A DNA stretch of 64,000 nt from Chthoniobacteraceae bacterium (GCA_028293625.1 JAQGOL010000011.1:179677-243676), one strand, 5' to 3'. Positions 38,158-47,886 are shown, numbered from the stretch's first letter. Notes: a model not told the origin generated them from the sequence alone. Numbers and translations are program-made.

Positions 38158-39338
38158 GCCCCGCCTTTCAGCAGCACATTCAAACCGAACTCGCCGGAAT
38201 CGAAGCCGCCGGACTTTATAAATCCGAGCGTGTTATTACGACGCCGCAAGCCGCCCATGTTCGCGTTGAAGGCGGCCGCGAAGTACTTAACCTTTGCGCA
38301 AACAACTACCTTGGCCTGGCAGGAGACCCTAGCGTGATCGCGGCTTCCCATGAAGCGCTTGACCGCTGGGGCTACGGCCTTTCAAGCGTCCGCTTCATCT
38401 GCGGCACACAGTCTTTGCACAAGGAACTTGAGTCGCGTTTAAGTGAGTTCCTTGGCACCGAGGATACCATTCTCTATTCCTCCTGCTTTGATGCCAACGG
38501 CGGACTCTTTGAAACATTGCTTGGCGCCGAGGATGCAATCATCTCCGACGAGCTTAACCACGCTTCTATCATTGACGGAGTCCGTCTCTGCAAAGCGCAA
38601 CGCCATCGCTATCGCAACAACGACATGGCGGATCTTGAAGAGAAGCTCCGGGTCGCGGAAGGCGCCCGCTTTAAACTTATCGCGACTGACGGCGTTTTCT
38701 CAATGGATGGCTTTATCGCCAATCTGCGCGGCATCTGCGATCTGGCCGAGAAATACGATGCGCTCGTGATGGTGGACGACTCCCATGCCGTCGGCTTCCT
38801 GGGCGCGCGCGGACGAGGCACGCACGAACATTGCGATGTCATGGGCCGGGTGGACATTCTCACCGGCACGCTTGGGAAGGCGTTGGGCGGAGCAAGCGGC
38901 GGTTATACGAGCGGCCGGCGCGAGATTGTGGAACTATTGCGTCAGCGTTCACGGCCCTATCTTTTTTCCAACACACTCGCGCCCGGCATCGCCGGGGCGT
39001 CGCTCAAAGTATTGGAGATGCTTTCCGCCTCCTCGGAACTGCGCGACAAGCTTGAGGCAAATACCGCTTACTTTCGCAAGGCAATGGATGCGCTTGGCTA
39101 CCGGATTCTTCCGGGCTCGCATCCGATAGTTCCCATCATGCTCGGCGAAGCTTCAGTCGCGCAACGCCTGGCGCGGCTCATGTTGGAAAAAGGAGTTTAC
39201 GTTATCGGATTCTTTTATCCCGTCGTGCCGCACGGCCGGGCACGCATCCGCACTCAGATCAGCGCCGCGCACTCGCGTGAAGACCTCGACTTTGCCGTGG
39301 AAAAATTTGCCGAGGCAAAACGCGAGCTTGGAATCTAA
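38154..39338 (+). CDS. kbl: Glycine C-acetyltransferase (2-amino-3-ketobutyrate CoA ligase)
   Basis: PLP enzyme that splits 2-amino-3-oxobutanoate with CoA into glycine and acetyl-CoA, the second step after Tdh. The 394-residue protein is close to the E. coli length. It shows [15 protein letters not shown], the [18 protein letters not shown] segment, [17 protein letters not shown], and the PLP lysine K242 in [15 protein letters not shown]. The C-terminus has [18 protein letters not shown], typical of alpha-oxoamine synthases. The start ATG overlaps the stop of the DUF3472 gene by four bases. Given tdh upstream, glycine C-acetyltransferase is preferred over other alpha-oxoamine synthases. Confidence 0.96.
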   Translation: MSPAFQQHIQTELAGIEAAGLYKSERVITTPQAAHVRVEGGREVLNLCANNYLGLAGDPSVIAASHEALDRWGYGLSSVRFICGTQSLHKELESRLSEFLGTEDTILYSSCFDANGGLFETLLGAEDAIISDELNHASIIDGVRLCKAQRHRYRNNDMADLEEKLRVAEGARFKLIATDGVFSMDGFIANLRGICDLAEKYDALVMVDDSHAVGFLGARGRGTHEHCDVMGRVDILTGTLGKALGGASGGYTSGRREIVELLRQRSRPYLFSNTLAPGIAGASLKVLEMLSASSELRDKLEANTAYFRKAMDALGYRILPGSHPIVPIMLGEASVAQRLARLMLEKGVYVIGFFYPVVPHGRARIRTQISAAHSREDLDFAVEKFAEAKRELGI

Positions 39339-39390
39339 ATGAGGCAGAGAGAAAAGGCGCCGAACCACCCCTTCGCATCAATTTGGGGAT

Positions 39391-39822
39391 CTACTTTTTG
39401 ACAGGCTCGGCGACTGGTTTTCCTTTTTCCCCGGTTACAACCATTAGGATTTTCACCAGCTCGGTTCCGAGATTTTTTCCATTGTGAAGAGTATCGACCG
39501 TCTCGACAAAAGCCTGCCCCGCCGTGAATGTATTTTTTTTCCCGGCCTCAAGTTCCACGGTGACCGTGCCGGCGAGCATATAGGCATAACATGGCATCGG
39601 ATGTTTATGCCAGCCGGTCTCCGCGCCCGGCGGAATTTCAACCAATAACATCTTCACCTCGGGGCTATCTGTATTGGGATAACGAATCGGCATTCCGTTG
39701 GCCGTGACGGTGGTTTGAAGCAAAGGCTCAACCCGCACGGCCGGCGCATACTCCGCGGCCTCGGGAGCGGCAAAGAGCGCAGTAGCGAGGGAGAACGGAA
39801 GGAGAAATTGAGCGATTTTCAT
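39391..39822 (-). CDS. Exported cupin-domain protein
   Basis: The 143-residue protein has a signal peptide (MKIAQFLLPFSLATALFAAP). A single cupin barrel follows: EIPPGAETGWHKHPMPCYAYMLAGTVTVEL with metal-type His residues (GWHKHP), and AFVETVDTLHNGKNLG with a further His. The start at 39822 matches the signal peptide. Small exported cupins are common and their ligands are rarely known. It lies downstream of the hybrid kinase gene on the same strand, 35 bp apart, so the two may be co-transcribed. Confidence 0.85.
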   Translation of the reverse strand: MKIAQFLLPFSLATALFAAPEAAEYAPAVRVEPLLQTTVTANGMPIRYPNTDSPEVKMLLVEIPPGAETGWHKHPMPCYAYMLAGTVTVELEAGKKNTFTAGQAFVETVDTLHNGKNLGTELVKILMVVTGEKGKPVAEPVKK

Positions 39823-39857
39823 AGAAACACGAACGCTATTCTCTCCATTGATGCGGC

Positions 39858-42800
39858 TCAAGGTTCCAAGCCACGGGGCGGCCTGCTGTTTTCGCCTTTG
39901 CCTGGGAGAACCTGCCTTAATGCCGTCAGGAGCATTTCCGCAGTATAAGGTTTTGCGAGGAAATGCTTTACGCCCAGGGCGGAAGCTCTGGCGAAATGGC
40001 CTGAAGTCGTAAAACCACTGGCGGCGATGATGGGAATTTCAGGATCAATCTTCAGTAAAACCTGAATGGTCTCGGGACCGTCCATCACCGGCATCATCAT
40101 ATCGATTACAACCGCAGAAATGACACGATACTCCTGGCCAAAAATCCCAATGGCCTCGACGCCATCGCGGGCAACCACAACGACGTATCCATAGGTTTCA
40201 AGGGTCTGCTTTGTCACCTCGCGCACCAGGAGCTCGTCATCAATAAGGAGAATTTTTTCACCATTGCCGCGCGGCATTTCGGGCTCTGCCCGCGTAGCGA
40301 GCATGTGCGATTTTTCAAGCTGCGCCGGAAGGTAAATTTTGAAAACTGCGCCCTTGGATTCCTCGCTTTCCACTCGGATAAAGCCGCCGTGGCTTTTGAC
40401 AATGGCAAGCGAACTGGAGAGTCCGAGCCCGGTCCCCTGTCCAATAGCTTTGGTCGTGAAAAAAGGATCGAAGATTTTCTCGATCATCCCAGGCGCGATT
40501 CCGGCGCCGGTATCTTCGACTTCCAAAAGAATGTAAGGTCCGGGTTTGGCATCGCCGTGCGCGTTAAAAACCACGTTTTTGGCGGAAATCGTGATCGTGC
40601 CGCCAGCGGGCATTGCGTCACGCGCATTAACGCAAAGATTAAGCAGCACCTGGTGGAGTTGGGTCGGATCGCCCAAAAGCGTATGGAGATCAGCGGCAAC
40701 CTTTGTGCGGACGTGAATGTGTTTAAAAAAAGTTTCGTTGGCAATTTTTTCGATCTCGCCAATGAGTTTTCCAACTGCGATCTCGACGCGTTCGCCCTCC
40801 ACACCGCGTGCAAAAGAGAGGACCTGCCGCACCATGGTTGCCCCGCGCTCAGCGCTCGCTCCGATCATCGCAAGCAAACTCTGATCGCGCGCCTCCGTAA
40901 AACGCATCTTCAAAAGGTCGAGCCCTATGACAATCGGTGCGAGCGCGTTATTTAGATCATGAGCAATGCCGCCGGCCAGCGTCCCGATGCTCTCCATCCG
41001 TTGCGCGCGGAAGAACTGCTGCTCAAGTTTTTTCCGCTCGGAGATATCGGTATTGATCGCAAGCACTGCCCGTGGCGCCCCGCTCTCGTCGCGCACAAGC
41101 GTCCAGCGGCCTTCGATGGTGAGTTTGCGTCCATCCTTGCACAACTGCACAAGCTCACCCACCCATTCGCCGTGGTCGAGCACTTCGCGCATCGCCACAT
41201 CGAACACCGCGGGATCTTTGTAAAGAATGTCACGAACCGAAGTTCCCAGGAGTTCCACTGCGCTCCAGCCGTAAAGCCGTTCGGCGCTCTTGTTGCAATA
41301 GGAGATGCGATGGTCAAGGCCGCGTACCAGAATCGCATCGCGCGCCTTATCGAGCAACGCGGCCTGTTCGGCGATCCGTTCCGCGGCGCGCATCCGCTCG
41401 GTTAAATCGGTCATGCAACCGATCATGCGCATTGGCTTCAAAGCGGCATCGCGGATGAGATAACCGCGATCGAGCACATCGGCGTAACTGCCGTCTTTGC
41501 GCACAAATCGATATTCGGCTGACCAGATCGCGTTTCCGTGACTGATCGATTCGTGGATGCTTTTGAGCACGCGCTCGCGATCCTCAGGGTGAATGCCATT
41601 TGCCCACCAATCAAAGATCGGCGCCACCTCCTCGGGTCTGAAGCCAAAAAGCGTGTGCAAGCCTTCATTCCACCATTGCGCGTTTGAAACCAGATCCCAA
41701 TCCCAGATCGCATCGTTGGTGGCTTTGGAGAGCAGACGAAAGCGCTCCTCGCTCACACGCATACTTTCATGCGCCCGGCGTTCTTCGCTCACATCGCGTG
41801 CGTAAACAGCGATCCCCTGTTCCGAGGGGTAGGCACGGACTTCAAACCAGCCGTTAAGAGGCTCGTAGAACATCGTATATTGAACCGCCACGTTCTCGCT
41901 CATTGCCCGCTCAAATTCCTGCTGGATCACCGTGCCCAAGGTCTCCGGGAATACGCTCCAGAACCGGTTTCCAAGTAAGTCCTCCCGCGAGCGTTTCGCA
42001 ATCCGTTCAGCCTCGCGATTGATGTAAGTAAAGCGCCAATCGCGATCCAGCGTGTAGAACCCTTCAGTAAGACTCTCAAGCGTGGTGGTCAATCGTGCCG
42101 CAAGCTCGCGGGTCTGCTCTTCGGCCCGTTTGCGCTTGGAGATGTCCATAACGATTCCTGACATCCCCACCGGCCGGCCCGCAGCATCGTAGCGCGCGGC
42201 GCCCCGCCCTTCAACCCAATGGACACTCCCGTCGGGCCAGACGACACGATGCTCCTTTTGATACTCGATGCCGGTGGCGATTGCATCTTCTATCGCGTCC
42301 GTGAGCGCCGGCAAATCCGCAGGATGCACCCCGTGCACAAACGCCTCGTACGTGCCTGAAAATTCCTCGGCTTTTAAGCCCCATAATTCCTCATGGATTT
42401 TCGACCAAAGAACGCGCCCTCTCGTGATGTCCCAATCCCAAATGCCGATCCGGCCCGCTTCAGCCGCCGACGCAAGCCGACTCTCACTCTCCCTCAACGC
42501 TTCTTCAGCGCGTTTGCGCAGCGTGATGTCCTCCGCCGTGCCAACCAGCCGGTAGACTTCCCCCGCTGCATTCCTCACGGGAAAGGCCCGGTCGCGAATC
42601 CAGCGCTCGCTGCCATCATGGCGCACGATCCGGTAGACTTCGTTGTAAACGCTTGAACTCTGGTCGGTTAGACCCGCGTTTTTTACGCGATCGCGGTCCT
42701 CCGGATGGATTGCGTCCAGCCATGTGTCGGGCGATTCATAAAGGCTTTCACAACTGCAGCCCCAGATCTTTTCATACGCCGGGCTCACATAAAGAATCCG

Positions 42801-43922
42801 GCTTCTGTGCAAATCCCTGATCCAGAAAACTTCGCCGACGTTTTCCGCCAGCTCACGGAACCGTTCCTCGCTTTCGCGCAACGCACTCTCCGTTCGCAGG
42901 CGTTGCTCCTCCCCTTGCCGGGATTCAACCGCGAAGGAGAGGTTTTCCGCCAGCGCGTTGAAAACCTGCACTTCCTCGGCATCAAAATAATCGCGTTCAC
43001 TGACGTAAATTGCCATCACCCCCACCGAACGGCCTTTGAGTTTGAGTGGAAATGCCGCGCAACTTTTATAACCGCGTTGCGCCGCCTCGACGCGCGAGGC
43101 AAACGAGTGCGTCGCCGCGGCGATGTCATTGCAATACGACGGTTTGCCCGTCCGGAACGCGACGCCGCCCGGCCCTTGCCCCTCAACCCGCTCGGCCTCC
43201 ACCGTGAGCTGAAGCGCGTCGACGTAACCGTTGTCTTCCCCCCAGCGTGCGACCGGTTTCAAGTCGCCGTCCGACTCCACGAGCCCCACCCATGCCATGG
43301 TCAGCTCTCCCTGCTCCACCGCGATCCGGCAGGCGCGTTGATACAATTCACTTGGATCATGCACCCTCACGATCGCTTCATTGATGGCGCTGGAAACGGC
43401 GTAAAGCCTCCTAAGACGGCAAATTTTTACTTCCGCAAGGCTCTTACGCCGGAGTTCAAACTGTGCCATCACTTGCCGGCCTATGATCTCAAGCGCCTCC
43501 GCCTGCGCGCCGCTCAGCTGCCGTGGCACCCGGTCAATCACACAGAGCGCACCGAGCGCGCCCCCTTCCGGACTAATCAATGGCGTGTCCGCATAAAAAC
43601 GAATCCCAGGCTCGCCGGTGACCAGTGGATTATCAACAAAACGCGCATCGTTTGCAGCATCCGGCACTGTAAGTATCCCTTTGTGCCGAAGCGCATGAAT
43701 ACAGAAAGCAAACGCACGTGGCGTCTCCGCTATTTCCAAGCCTATCCTGGATTTAAACCATTGCCGCTCTGCATCAATCAGCGAGACAAGGACGATCGGC
43801 ATCTCGCAAATCCGTGCGGCCAGCGCCGCGAGCTCATCGATCGCTTTCTCCGGCTCCGTATCAAGCAGCGCATAACGATGCAAAATGGCGAGCCTGCTCT
43901 CTTCATCCAAGGTGGAAGTCAT
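39858..43922 (-). CDS. GAF/PAS hybrid sensor histidine kinase with receiver domain
   Basis: The 1354-residue soluble protein has no clear membrane segment. In order: GAF (about 20-165, with LIDAERQWFKSRIGL), a second GAF (about 190-330), five PAS/PAC units, e.g. SEERFRELAENVGEVFWIRD and TLESLTEGFYTLDRDW, a dimerisation helix with GTLAGGIAHDLNNALAP (phospho-His), an ATPase domain (LCVNARDAMPAGG, DTGAGIAPGM, GQGTGLGLS) and a C-terminal receiver (ILLIDDE, phospho-Asp in VVIDMMMPVMDG). The start at 43922 has AAAGG upstream; the frame is open to 44045. Its own receiver is the first phosphate acceptor; the later partner is not encoded nearby. Confidence 0.93.
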   Translation of the reverse strand: MTSTLDEESRLAILHRYALLDTEPEKAIDELAALAARICEMPIVLVSLIDAERQWFKSRIGLEIAETPRAFAFCIHALRHKGILTVPDAANDARFVDNPLVTGEPGIRFYADTPLISPEGGALGALCVIDRVPRQLSGAQAEALEIIGRQVMAQFELRRKSLAEVKICRLRRLYAVSSAINEAIVRVHDPSELYQRACRIAVEQGELTMAWVGLVESDGDLKPVARWGEDNGYVDALQLTVEAERVEGQGPGGVAFRTGKPSYCNDIAAATHSFASRVEAAQRGYKSCAAFPLKLKGRSVGVMAIYVSERDYFDAEEVQVFNALAENLSFAVESRQGEEQRLRTESALRESEERFRELAENVGEVFWIRDLHRSRILYVSPAYEKIWGCSCESLYESPDTWLDAIHPEDRDRVKNAGLTDQSSSVYNEVYRIVRHDGSERWIRDRAFPVRNAAGEVYRLVGTAEDITLRKRAEEALRESESRLASAAEAGRIGIWDWDITRGRVLWSKIHEELWGLKAEEFSGTYEAFVHGVHPADLPALTDAIEDAIATGIEYQKEHRVVWPDGSVHWVEGRGAARYDAAGRPVGMSGIVMDISKRKRAEEQTRELAARLTTTLESLTEGFYTLDRDWRFTYINREAERIAKRSREDLLGNRFWSVFPETLGTVIQQEFERAMSENVAVQYTMFYEPLNGWFEVRAYPSEQGIAVYARDVSEERRAHESMRVSEERFRLLSKATNDAIWDWDLVSNAQWWNEGLHTLFGFRPEEVAPIFDWWANGIHPEDRERVLKSIHESISHGNAIWSAEYRFVRKDGSYADVLDRGYLIRDAALKPMRMIGCMTDLTERMRAAERIAEQAALLDKARDAILVRGLDHRISYCNKSAERLYGWSAVELLGTSVRDILYKDPAVFDVAMREVLDHGEWVGELVQLCKDGRKLTIEGRWTLVRDESGAPRAVLAINTDISERKKLEQQFFRAQRMESIGTLAGGIAHDLNNALAPIVIGLDLLKMRFTEARDQSLLAMIGASAERGATMVRQVLSFARGVEGERVEIAVGKLIGEIEKIANETFFKHIHVRTKVAADLHTLLGDPTQLHQVLLNLCVNARDAMPAGGTITISAKNVVFNAHGDAKPGPYILLEVEDTGAGIAPGMIEKIFDPFFTTKAIGQGTGLGLSSSLAIVKSHGGFIRVESEESKGAVFKIYLPAQLEKSHMLATRAEPEMPRGNGEKILLIDDELLVREVTKQTLETYGYVVVVARDGVEAIGIFGQEYRVISAVVIDMMMPVMDGPETIQVLLKIDPEIPIIAASGFTTSGHFARASALGVKHFLAKPYTAEMLLTALRQVLPGKGENSRPPRGLEP

Positions 43923-44144
43923 CAAGTGCCTTTGAAGGTTTCGAAAATTTAGGGGCGAGCGGCGTGAAGACCAAGGTCGGATTGCGCCCTCGTTCAGCAA
44001 GCAAAATTCCGGCAATTCCGACATTTTAGCCGAAAGAAATACCACCTTTTATTCACCAATCCGTAATCATTTTTACAAACAATCACTTGGTACGGTATAT
44101 CTCATACACGATCTCAAAATCATTACTGAAAAACAGATAGTTAT

Positions 44145-45830
44145 TCATTTTCCAAATTTCGCCTCTCCCTTTGGCAATCCGTGACGTGCAAGGCTGATAA
44201 CCAGTGGAATGGCCGGGAAAAACGCGCAAAAAATAATCGTCATGAGGATTGGCGGGGCGCCTCCAAGGGTGGCCTGCATGAGCGCGCACCCAAGCACAAC
44301 GCCATTGACAGCCGCCGCACTCAAAACGAGCACGGCCAGAACCACACTTCCCCAATAAATTCGCCGGTGGTGATTGCCGATTTCAGAGAGCTTTAAGCGG
44401 GCGCCGCCAGGCTGCTGGCGAGCCTCCCGTTCCGAATCCTGCAGCGCCCCTAAAGTGAGCCAGCCCATTAGACTGAAAACACCGGCAAGAAACGACCATC
44501 TCTCCACATGCAATACATTCCAGCTTTGCCGGGCTGTTCCCGCGACCTGGATCTCTTCAAACCAAGGCGCTCCAAGCCCGTAACTCCACGTTTGTTTTAA
44601 AACAGGGAGTGAGCCGGTCAGCGTCCTTTGCGGCCAGATAAAACAGATCAGGAAAAGCAAGGCCGCTCCCGCCACACTGCCCCAAAGAATCCGCCGCGCT
44701 CGCACACTCCAGTGGCTGTTCCATTCCACCAAAAACGCAAGGCCGATGAATCCGAAGAACCCCGAGAAGCCCCAAAGCCGCTTTCCTCCGGGCACGGTGC
44801 CAAGAAATCCGAGAAAACCGAGCGCGGAAAGCCGGAGCAGCATCACGGCCGCCGTCGTATGAATCCCAAAGCTGCCAGCGATTGGAGGAGGAATGGCGCC
44901 CGCGCCAGTCGGATCGGCGGTGATGGTCTCGACGCGGCTGCGCAAATCCGCGGCTGTTTGCCACCGGAGTTCGGGCGATTTTTCAAGTGCCTTCAGGACC
45001 ACCTCATCGATGCGCATGTCAATCCGCACCTTGCGCGAGGGCGGTTGAATCGCGGCGGCGGGCAGCTCGCCAGTGAGCATCTCGTAAAAAACAACGCCAA
45101 GCGAATAGATGTCCGCGCGGCTGTCGACACGCTCGGGCGTCCGCGTTTGCTCCGGTGCCATGTATCCCGGAGTGCCCGCTGCCTTTTCCTCCTTCGCTTC
45201 GCCTTCCATCATCCTGGCGATCCCGAAGTCGGCGATCTTCACCCTGCCGTCTTTGGTGAGGAGCAAATTTTCGGGCTTGATGTCGCGATGCACAATGCCG
45301 CGCTCGTGGGCAAATTGAAGCGCGTCGCAAAGAGGCGGCACGATTGCGAGCGCTTCTTCGGGCGTCAGGCTGCGTGAGCAAAGCAATTCACGCAGATTGA
45401 CTCCATCGACAAACTCCATGAGCAGATAGAAAAAACCGTTGGTCTGACCAAAGTCATACACGGTCACAATGTGGGGATGATCAAGGAGCGCGAGCGCCTG
45501 CGCTTCCCGGGAAAAACGCTCCGAGAATTCCGGATCGTTTTCCCGCTCAGGTGCGAGCAATTTCAAGGCGACGAGCCGCCCAAGCGATTTCTGGCGCGCT
45601 TTATAAACGACCCCCATGCCGCCACGTCCAAGGCATTCAATGATCTCAAATTGCGGAAAATGTGGTGCCACTTCCTCGGGCAGAAGCGGTGGCTGAGCCG
45701 CCGTGGCATCACCAGGCATGAACGTCTCCGATGCGAAATTCATGACAACAAGGCAATACGGGCAAAGTCCGCGCGGCGCATCGGCGGGCAGCGCGGTCCC
45801 GCATTTTGGGCAGATGGAAGAAGAGTTCAT
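44145..45830 (-). CDS. Membrane Ser/Thr protein kinase with zinc ribbon
   Basis: The 561-residue protein has an N-terminal zinc ribbon (C7, C10, C23, C26) and a Hanks-type kinase domain (about 50-320): ECLGRGGMGVVYKA, ALKLL lysine, HRDIKPENLLL, ADFGIARMM and APEQ. The C-terminal 230 residues have four to six membrane segments and no recognised sensor fold. It lies 32 bp downstream of an ECF sigma gene on the same strand, a pairing known in Planctomycetes and Verrucomicrobiota in which the kinase is thought to control the sigma factor instead of an anti-sigma protein. Confidence 0.93.
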   Translation of the reverse strand: MNSSSICPKCGTALPADAPRGLCPYCLVVMNFASETFMPGDATAAQPPLLPEEVAPHFPQFEIIECLGRGGMGVVYKARQKSLGRLVALKLLAPERENDPEFSERFSREAQALALLDHPHIVTVYDFGQTNGFFYLLMEFVDGVNLRELLCSRSLTPEEALAIVPPLCDALQFAHERGIVHRDIKPENLLLTKDGRVKIADFGIARMMEGEAKEEKAAGTPGYMAPEQTRTPERVDSRADIYSLGVVFYEMLTGELPAAAIQPPSRKVRIDMRIDEVVLKALEKSPELRWQTAADLRSRVETITADPTGAGAIPPPIAGSFGIHTTAAVMLLRLSALGFLGFLGTVPGGKRLWGFSGFFGFIGLAFLVEWNSHWSVRARRILWGSVAGAALLFLICFIWPQRTLTGSLPVLKQTWSYGLGAPWFEEIQVAGTARQSWNVLHVERWSFLAGVFSLMGWLTLGALQDSEREARQQPGGARLKLSEIGNHHRRIYWGSVVLAVLVLSAAAVNGVVLGCALMQATLGGAPPILMTIIFCAFFPAIPLVISLARHGLPKGEAKFGK

Positions 45831-45862
45831 CGCTCAGGTAGTTTCGCAAAACGTCCGGCTTG

Positions 45863-46576
45863 TTACACGCCGCCAGCTAAAACCTTCCCCAAATGCCGCA
45901 TCTCATCCTCCACGGCTCCATTCCGATCGACAGTCTGTGCAATGATCTCACGGAAAATCGCCCGAAACCGTTTGCGCAGACGATGAACCGCCACGCGCGC
46001 CGCCCCTTCGCTGATGTCAAGCTGTGCCGCCAGTTCCCCATAAGGAATCGCGCCACGCTCCGCGGTGAGCCAATTTTTAAGGCAGCCAAATTCCCGTCCG
46101 TCATACTCGGCGCTTAGTTGTTCCAATGTCTGCTCAAGCAGCATCATCGCCCAGCGCCGCTCAAAAACTTCCTCCGCGGCAAGAACCGGTTCGCCCGCAT
46201 AACGCCGCTCGGCGTCCACCGTGTCGAGCGGCAGCAACATGGTGCCTCCTCCGCGTTTCTGAGCCGACGCCCGATGCCATTCCTTGGCCAAAAACCGTTT
46301 CATCGCCACCAGCAGAAATGTCCGGAAGCGACCGCGTTCGGGCGCGGCTGAGTGGAGCCAGTTCTTTTCAAGGAGCCGCGCAAAGAATTCCTGCGTCAGA
46401 TCCTGCGCATCGTGGGGCCCATGACCCGAACGCCGCACAAACGCGTAAAGCGGATACCAATAACTTCGGCAGAGGATCTCAAGCGCCTCATGGGCACCGG
46501 ATGCCGCTCCCTCCTGCGCGGTCAATACAACCGACCAGCGGGTGGTTAAGAAGAGACGCGGCAAAGGGTCGACCAT
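45863..46576 (-). CDS. ECF sigma factor paired with a Ser/Thr kinase
   Basis: The 237-residue protein has an N-terminus FLTTRWSVVLTAQ typical of kinase-linked ECF sigma factors. Region 2 has LCRSYWYPLYAFVRRSGHGPHDAQDLTQEFFARLLE (core: AQDLTQEFF) and GRFRTFLLVAMKRFLAKEWHRA. Region 4 is at about 165-215 with the helix-turn-helix AQLDISEGAARVAVHRLRKRFR. It is longer than classic ECF factors because of an insert between regions 2 and 4 (about 100-150). It heads an operon with the kinase gene and is divergent from the arsenic operon. Confidence 0.92.
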   Translation of the reverse strand: MVDPLPRLFLTTRWSVVLTAQEGAASGAHEALEILCRSYWYPLYAFVRRSGHGPHDAQDLTQEFFARLLEKNWLHSAAPERGRFRTFLLVAMKRFLAKEWHRASAQKRGGGTMLLPLDTVDAERRYAGEPVLAAEEVFERRWAMMLLEQTLEQLSAEYDGREFGCLKNWLTAERGAIPYGELAAQLDISEGAARVAVHRLRKRFRAIFREIIAQTVDRNGAVEDEMRHLGKVLAGGV

Positions 46577-46731
46577 GAGCCTTTCTTACCGAAAACCGAA
46601 GCATTGTTACAGCTTGGCCAAAAGATTCGCGTAAAGGACGCCCGGGGAAAGGTGTTGCATTTCGGCGACTCTTCGATGCGGATCAAAGGGCCGCAAATGA
46701 AAAAGCATGCTCTCTGTATTTCCTTGGAGAC

Positions 46732-46751
46732 ATATTCCTTAAAGAGGATAT
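46732..46751. promoter_or_regulatory. Imperfect inverted repeat before arsR
   Basis: ATATTCCT and AGGATAT face each other around a short A-rich centre, 3 bp before the arsR start, overlapping its AGAGGA ribosome site. ArsR proteins often bind such imperfect AT-rich repeats at their own promoter, so it is a weak candidate operator. Confidence 0.3.
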
Positions 46752-46753
46752 AG

Positions 46754-47179
46754 ATGAGATCGCCCGCCGTGAACCTGATCGAAATATACCAATGCTTTTG
46801 CGATGAAACCCGGCTTCGGATTCTGAATATCCTAAGCCAGGGACCGCTTTGCGTCTGTCATTTACAGGAACTCCTGGATCAACCACAGGTCAGGATCTCC
46901 AAGCATCTGGGCTATCTGAAAACGAAGGGTGTCGTGGAGGCCGCGCGCCATCAAAACTGGATGATCTATTCACTTCCTGCGCATCCCAGCCCCGAACTCG
47001 AAGCAAATCTTAAGTGCCTGCAGGATTGCGTGCAGACGCATGCTGTTTTTAAGCACGATCTGAAGCGTTTGAGCAAATTGAGACCGACGGTCGGATGGCT
47101 GGATGAAATCACTGGCTGTTGTTCCAAACGCCAGGTTCCCCAAAAAAAAACAGCGTATGAGACAAAAGTTCTTCGCTGA
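46754..47179 (+). CDS. arsR: ArsR-family arsenic-responsive repressor
   Basis: The 141-residue winged-helix repressor has a helix-turn-helix at about 30-65 (LQELLDQPQVRISKHLGYLKTKGVV). The arsenic-binding motif LCVCHL has C33 and C35, matching the ELCVCDL signature of E. coli-type ArsR, and a GCC motif lies near the C-terminus. It is expected to release DNA on binding arsenite. A ribosome site AGAGGA precedes ATG 46754. The 3' end overlaps the start of the aquaporin gene by 23 bp, so both are on one transcript. Confidence 0.92.
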   Translation: MRSPAVNLIEIYQCFCDETRLRILNILSQGPLCVCHLQELLDQPQVRISKHLGYLKTKGVVEAARHQNWMIYSLPAHPSPELEANLKCLQDCVQTHAVFKHDLKRLSKLRPTVGWLDEITGCCSKRQVPQKKTAYETKVLR

Positions 47180-47822
47180 ATTTCTTGGCACCTTCGCCCT
47201 GGTTTTTGCCGGCACCGGCGCGATCGTCATCGATCATGCCACTGGCGGCACGATCACCCACGCCGGCATTGCGCTGACTTTTGGCCTGATCGTCATGGTA
47301 ATGATCTATACCCTCGGTGACGTTAGCGGCGCGCATTTTAATCCTGCTGTCACCACCGGATTTGCCCTCGCTCGACGCTTCCCATGGAAATCCGTTCCGG
47401 CCTATCTCGCGGCGCAACTGCTCGGCGCGTTTTTTGCAACCGGCCTCCTCCATTTACTTTTTCCAACCGACGCAACCCTTGGAGCAACCCTTCCCGCTGG
47501 TTCCCCGATGCAGAGCCTTATCCTGGAAATCGTTTTAACTTTTCTGCTTATGGTGGTCATCCTGAGCGTCTCGACCGGCGCAAAGGAAAAAGGGATCACA
47601 GCCGGCATTGCCGTCGGGGCAGTGATTGCTCTGGAGGCGATGTTTGCAGGTCCGATCTGTGGCGCCTCCATGAATCCCGCCCGTTCACTTTCGCCCGCCG
47701 TCATAAGCGGCCATCTTGAGCATCTCTGGGTCTACTTCGCGGGTCCCCTTCTGGGTGTTTTACTCGCCGTCCCTGCCTGTTGCGCCATACGCGAAGCGGA
47801 CTGTTGTTCTGCTGAAACTTAG
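47157..47822 (+). CDS. Aquaglyceroporin-type channel, AqpS-like
   Basis: The 221-residue MIP-family channel has six membrane helices and both Asn-Pro-Ala loops: N62 in HFNPAVT and N173 in SMNPARS. In the Sinorhizobium ars operon an aquaporin (AqpS) replaces the arsenite pump: arsenate is reduced inside the cell and arsenite leaves down its gradient through the channel. The gene context here (arsR before, arsC after, no Acr3 or ArsB) supports the same role. The start is ATG 47157, inside the 3' end of arsR; the frame is open back to 47103. Confidence 0.9.
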   Translation: MRQKFFAEFLGTFALVFAGTGAIVIDHATGGTITHAGIALTFGLIVMVMIYTLGDVSGAHFNPAVTTGFALARRFPWKSVPAYLAAQLLGAFFATGLLHLLFPTDATLGATLPAGSPMQSLILEIVLTFLLMVVILSVSTGAKEKGITAGIAVGAVIALEAMFAGPICGASMNPARSLSPAVISGHLEHLWVYFAGPLLGVLLAVPACCAIREADCCSAET

Positions 47823-47886
47823 CGCGTTCTTTTTTCTAATCGTCAACCTCCTTGCTGCCCAACGCTCGCGAGTAAGAAACACCTTC

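Noticed and set aside
42705..43952. 415-codon plus-strand frame inside the hybrid kinase gene
   Set aside because: The opposite strand encodes GAF and PAS domains over the same bases; the plus product is basic, low in structure and shows no family.
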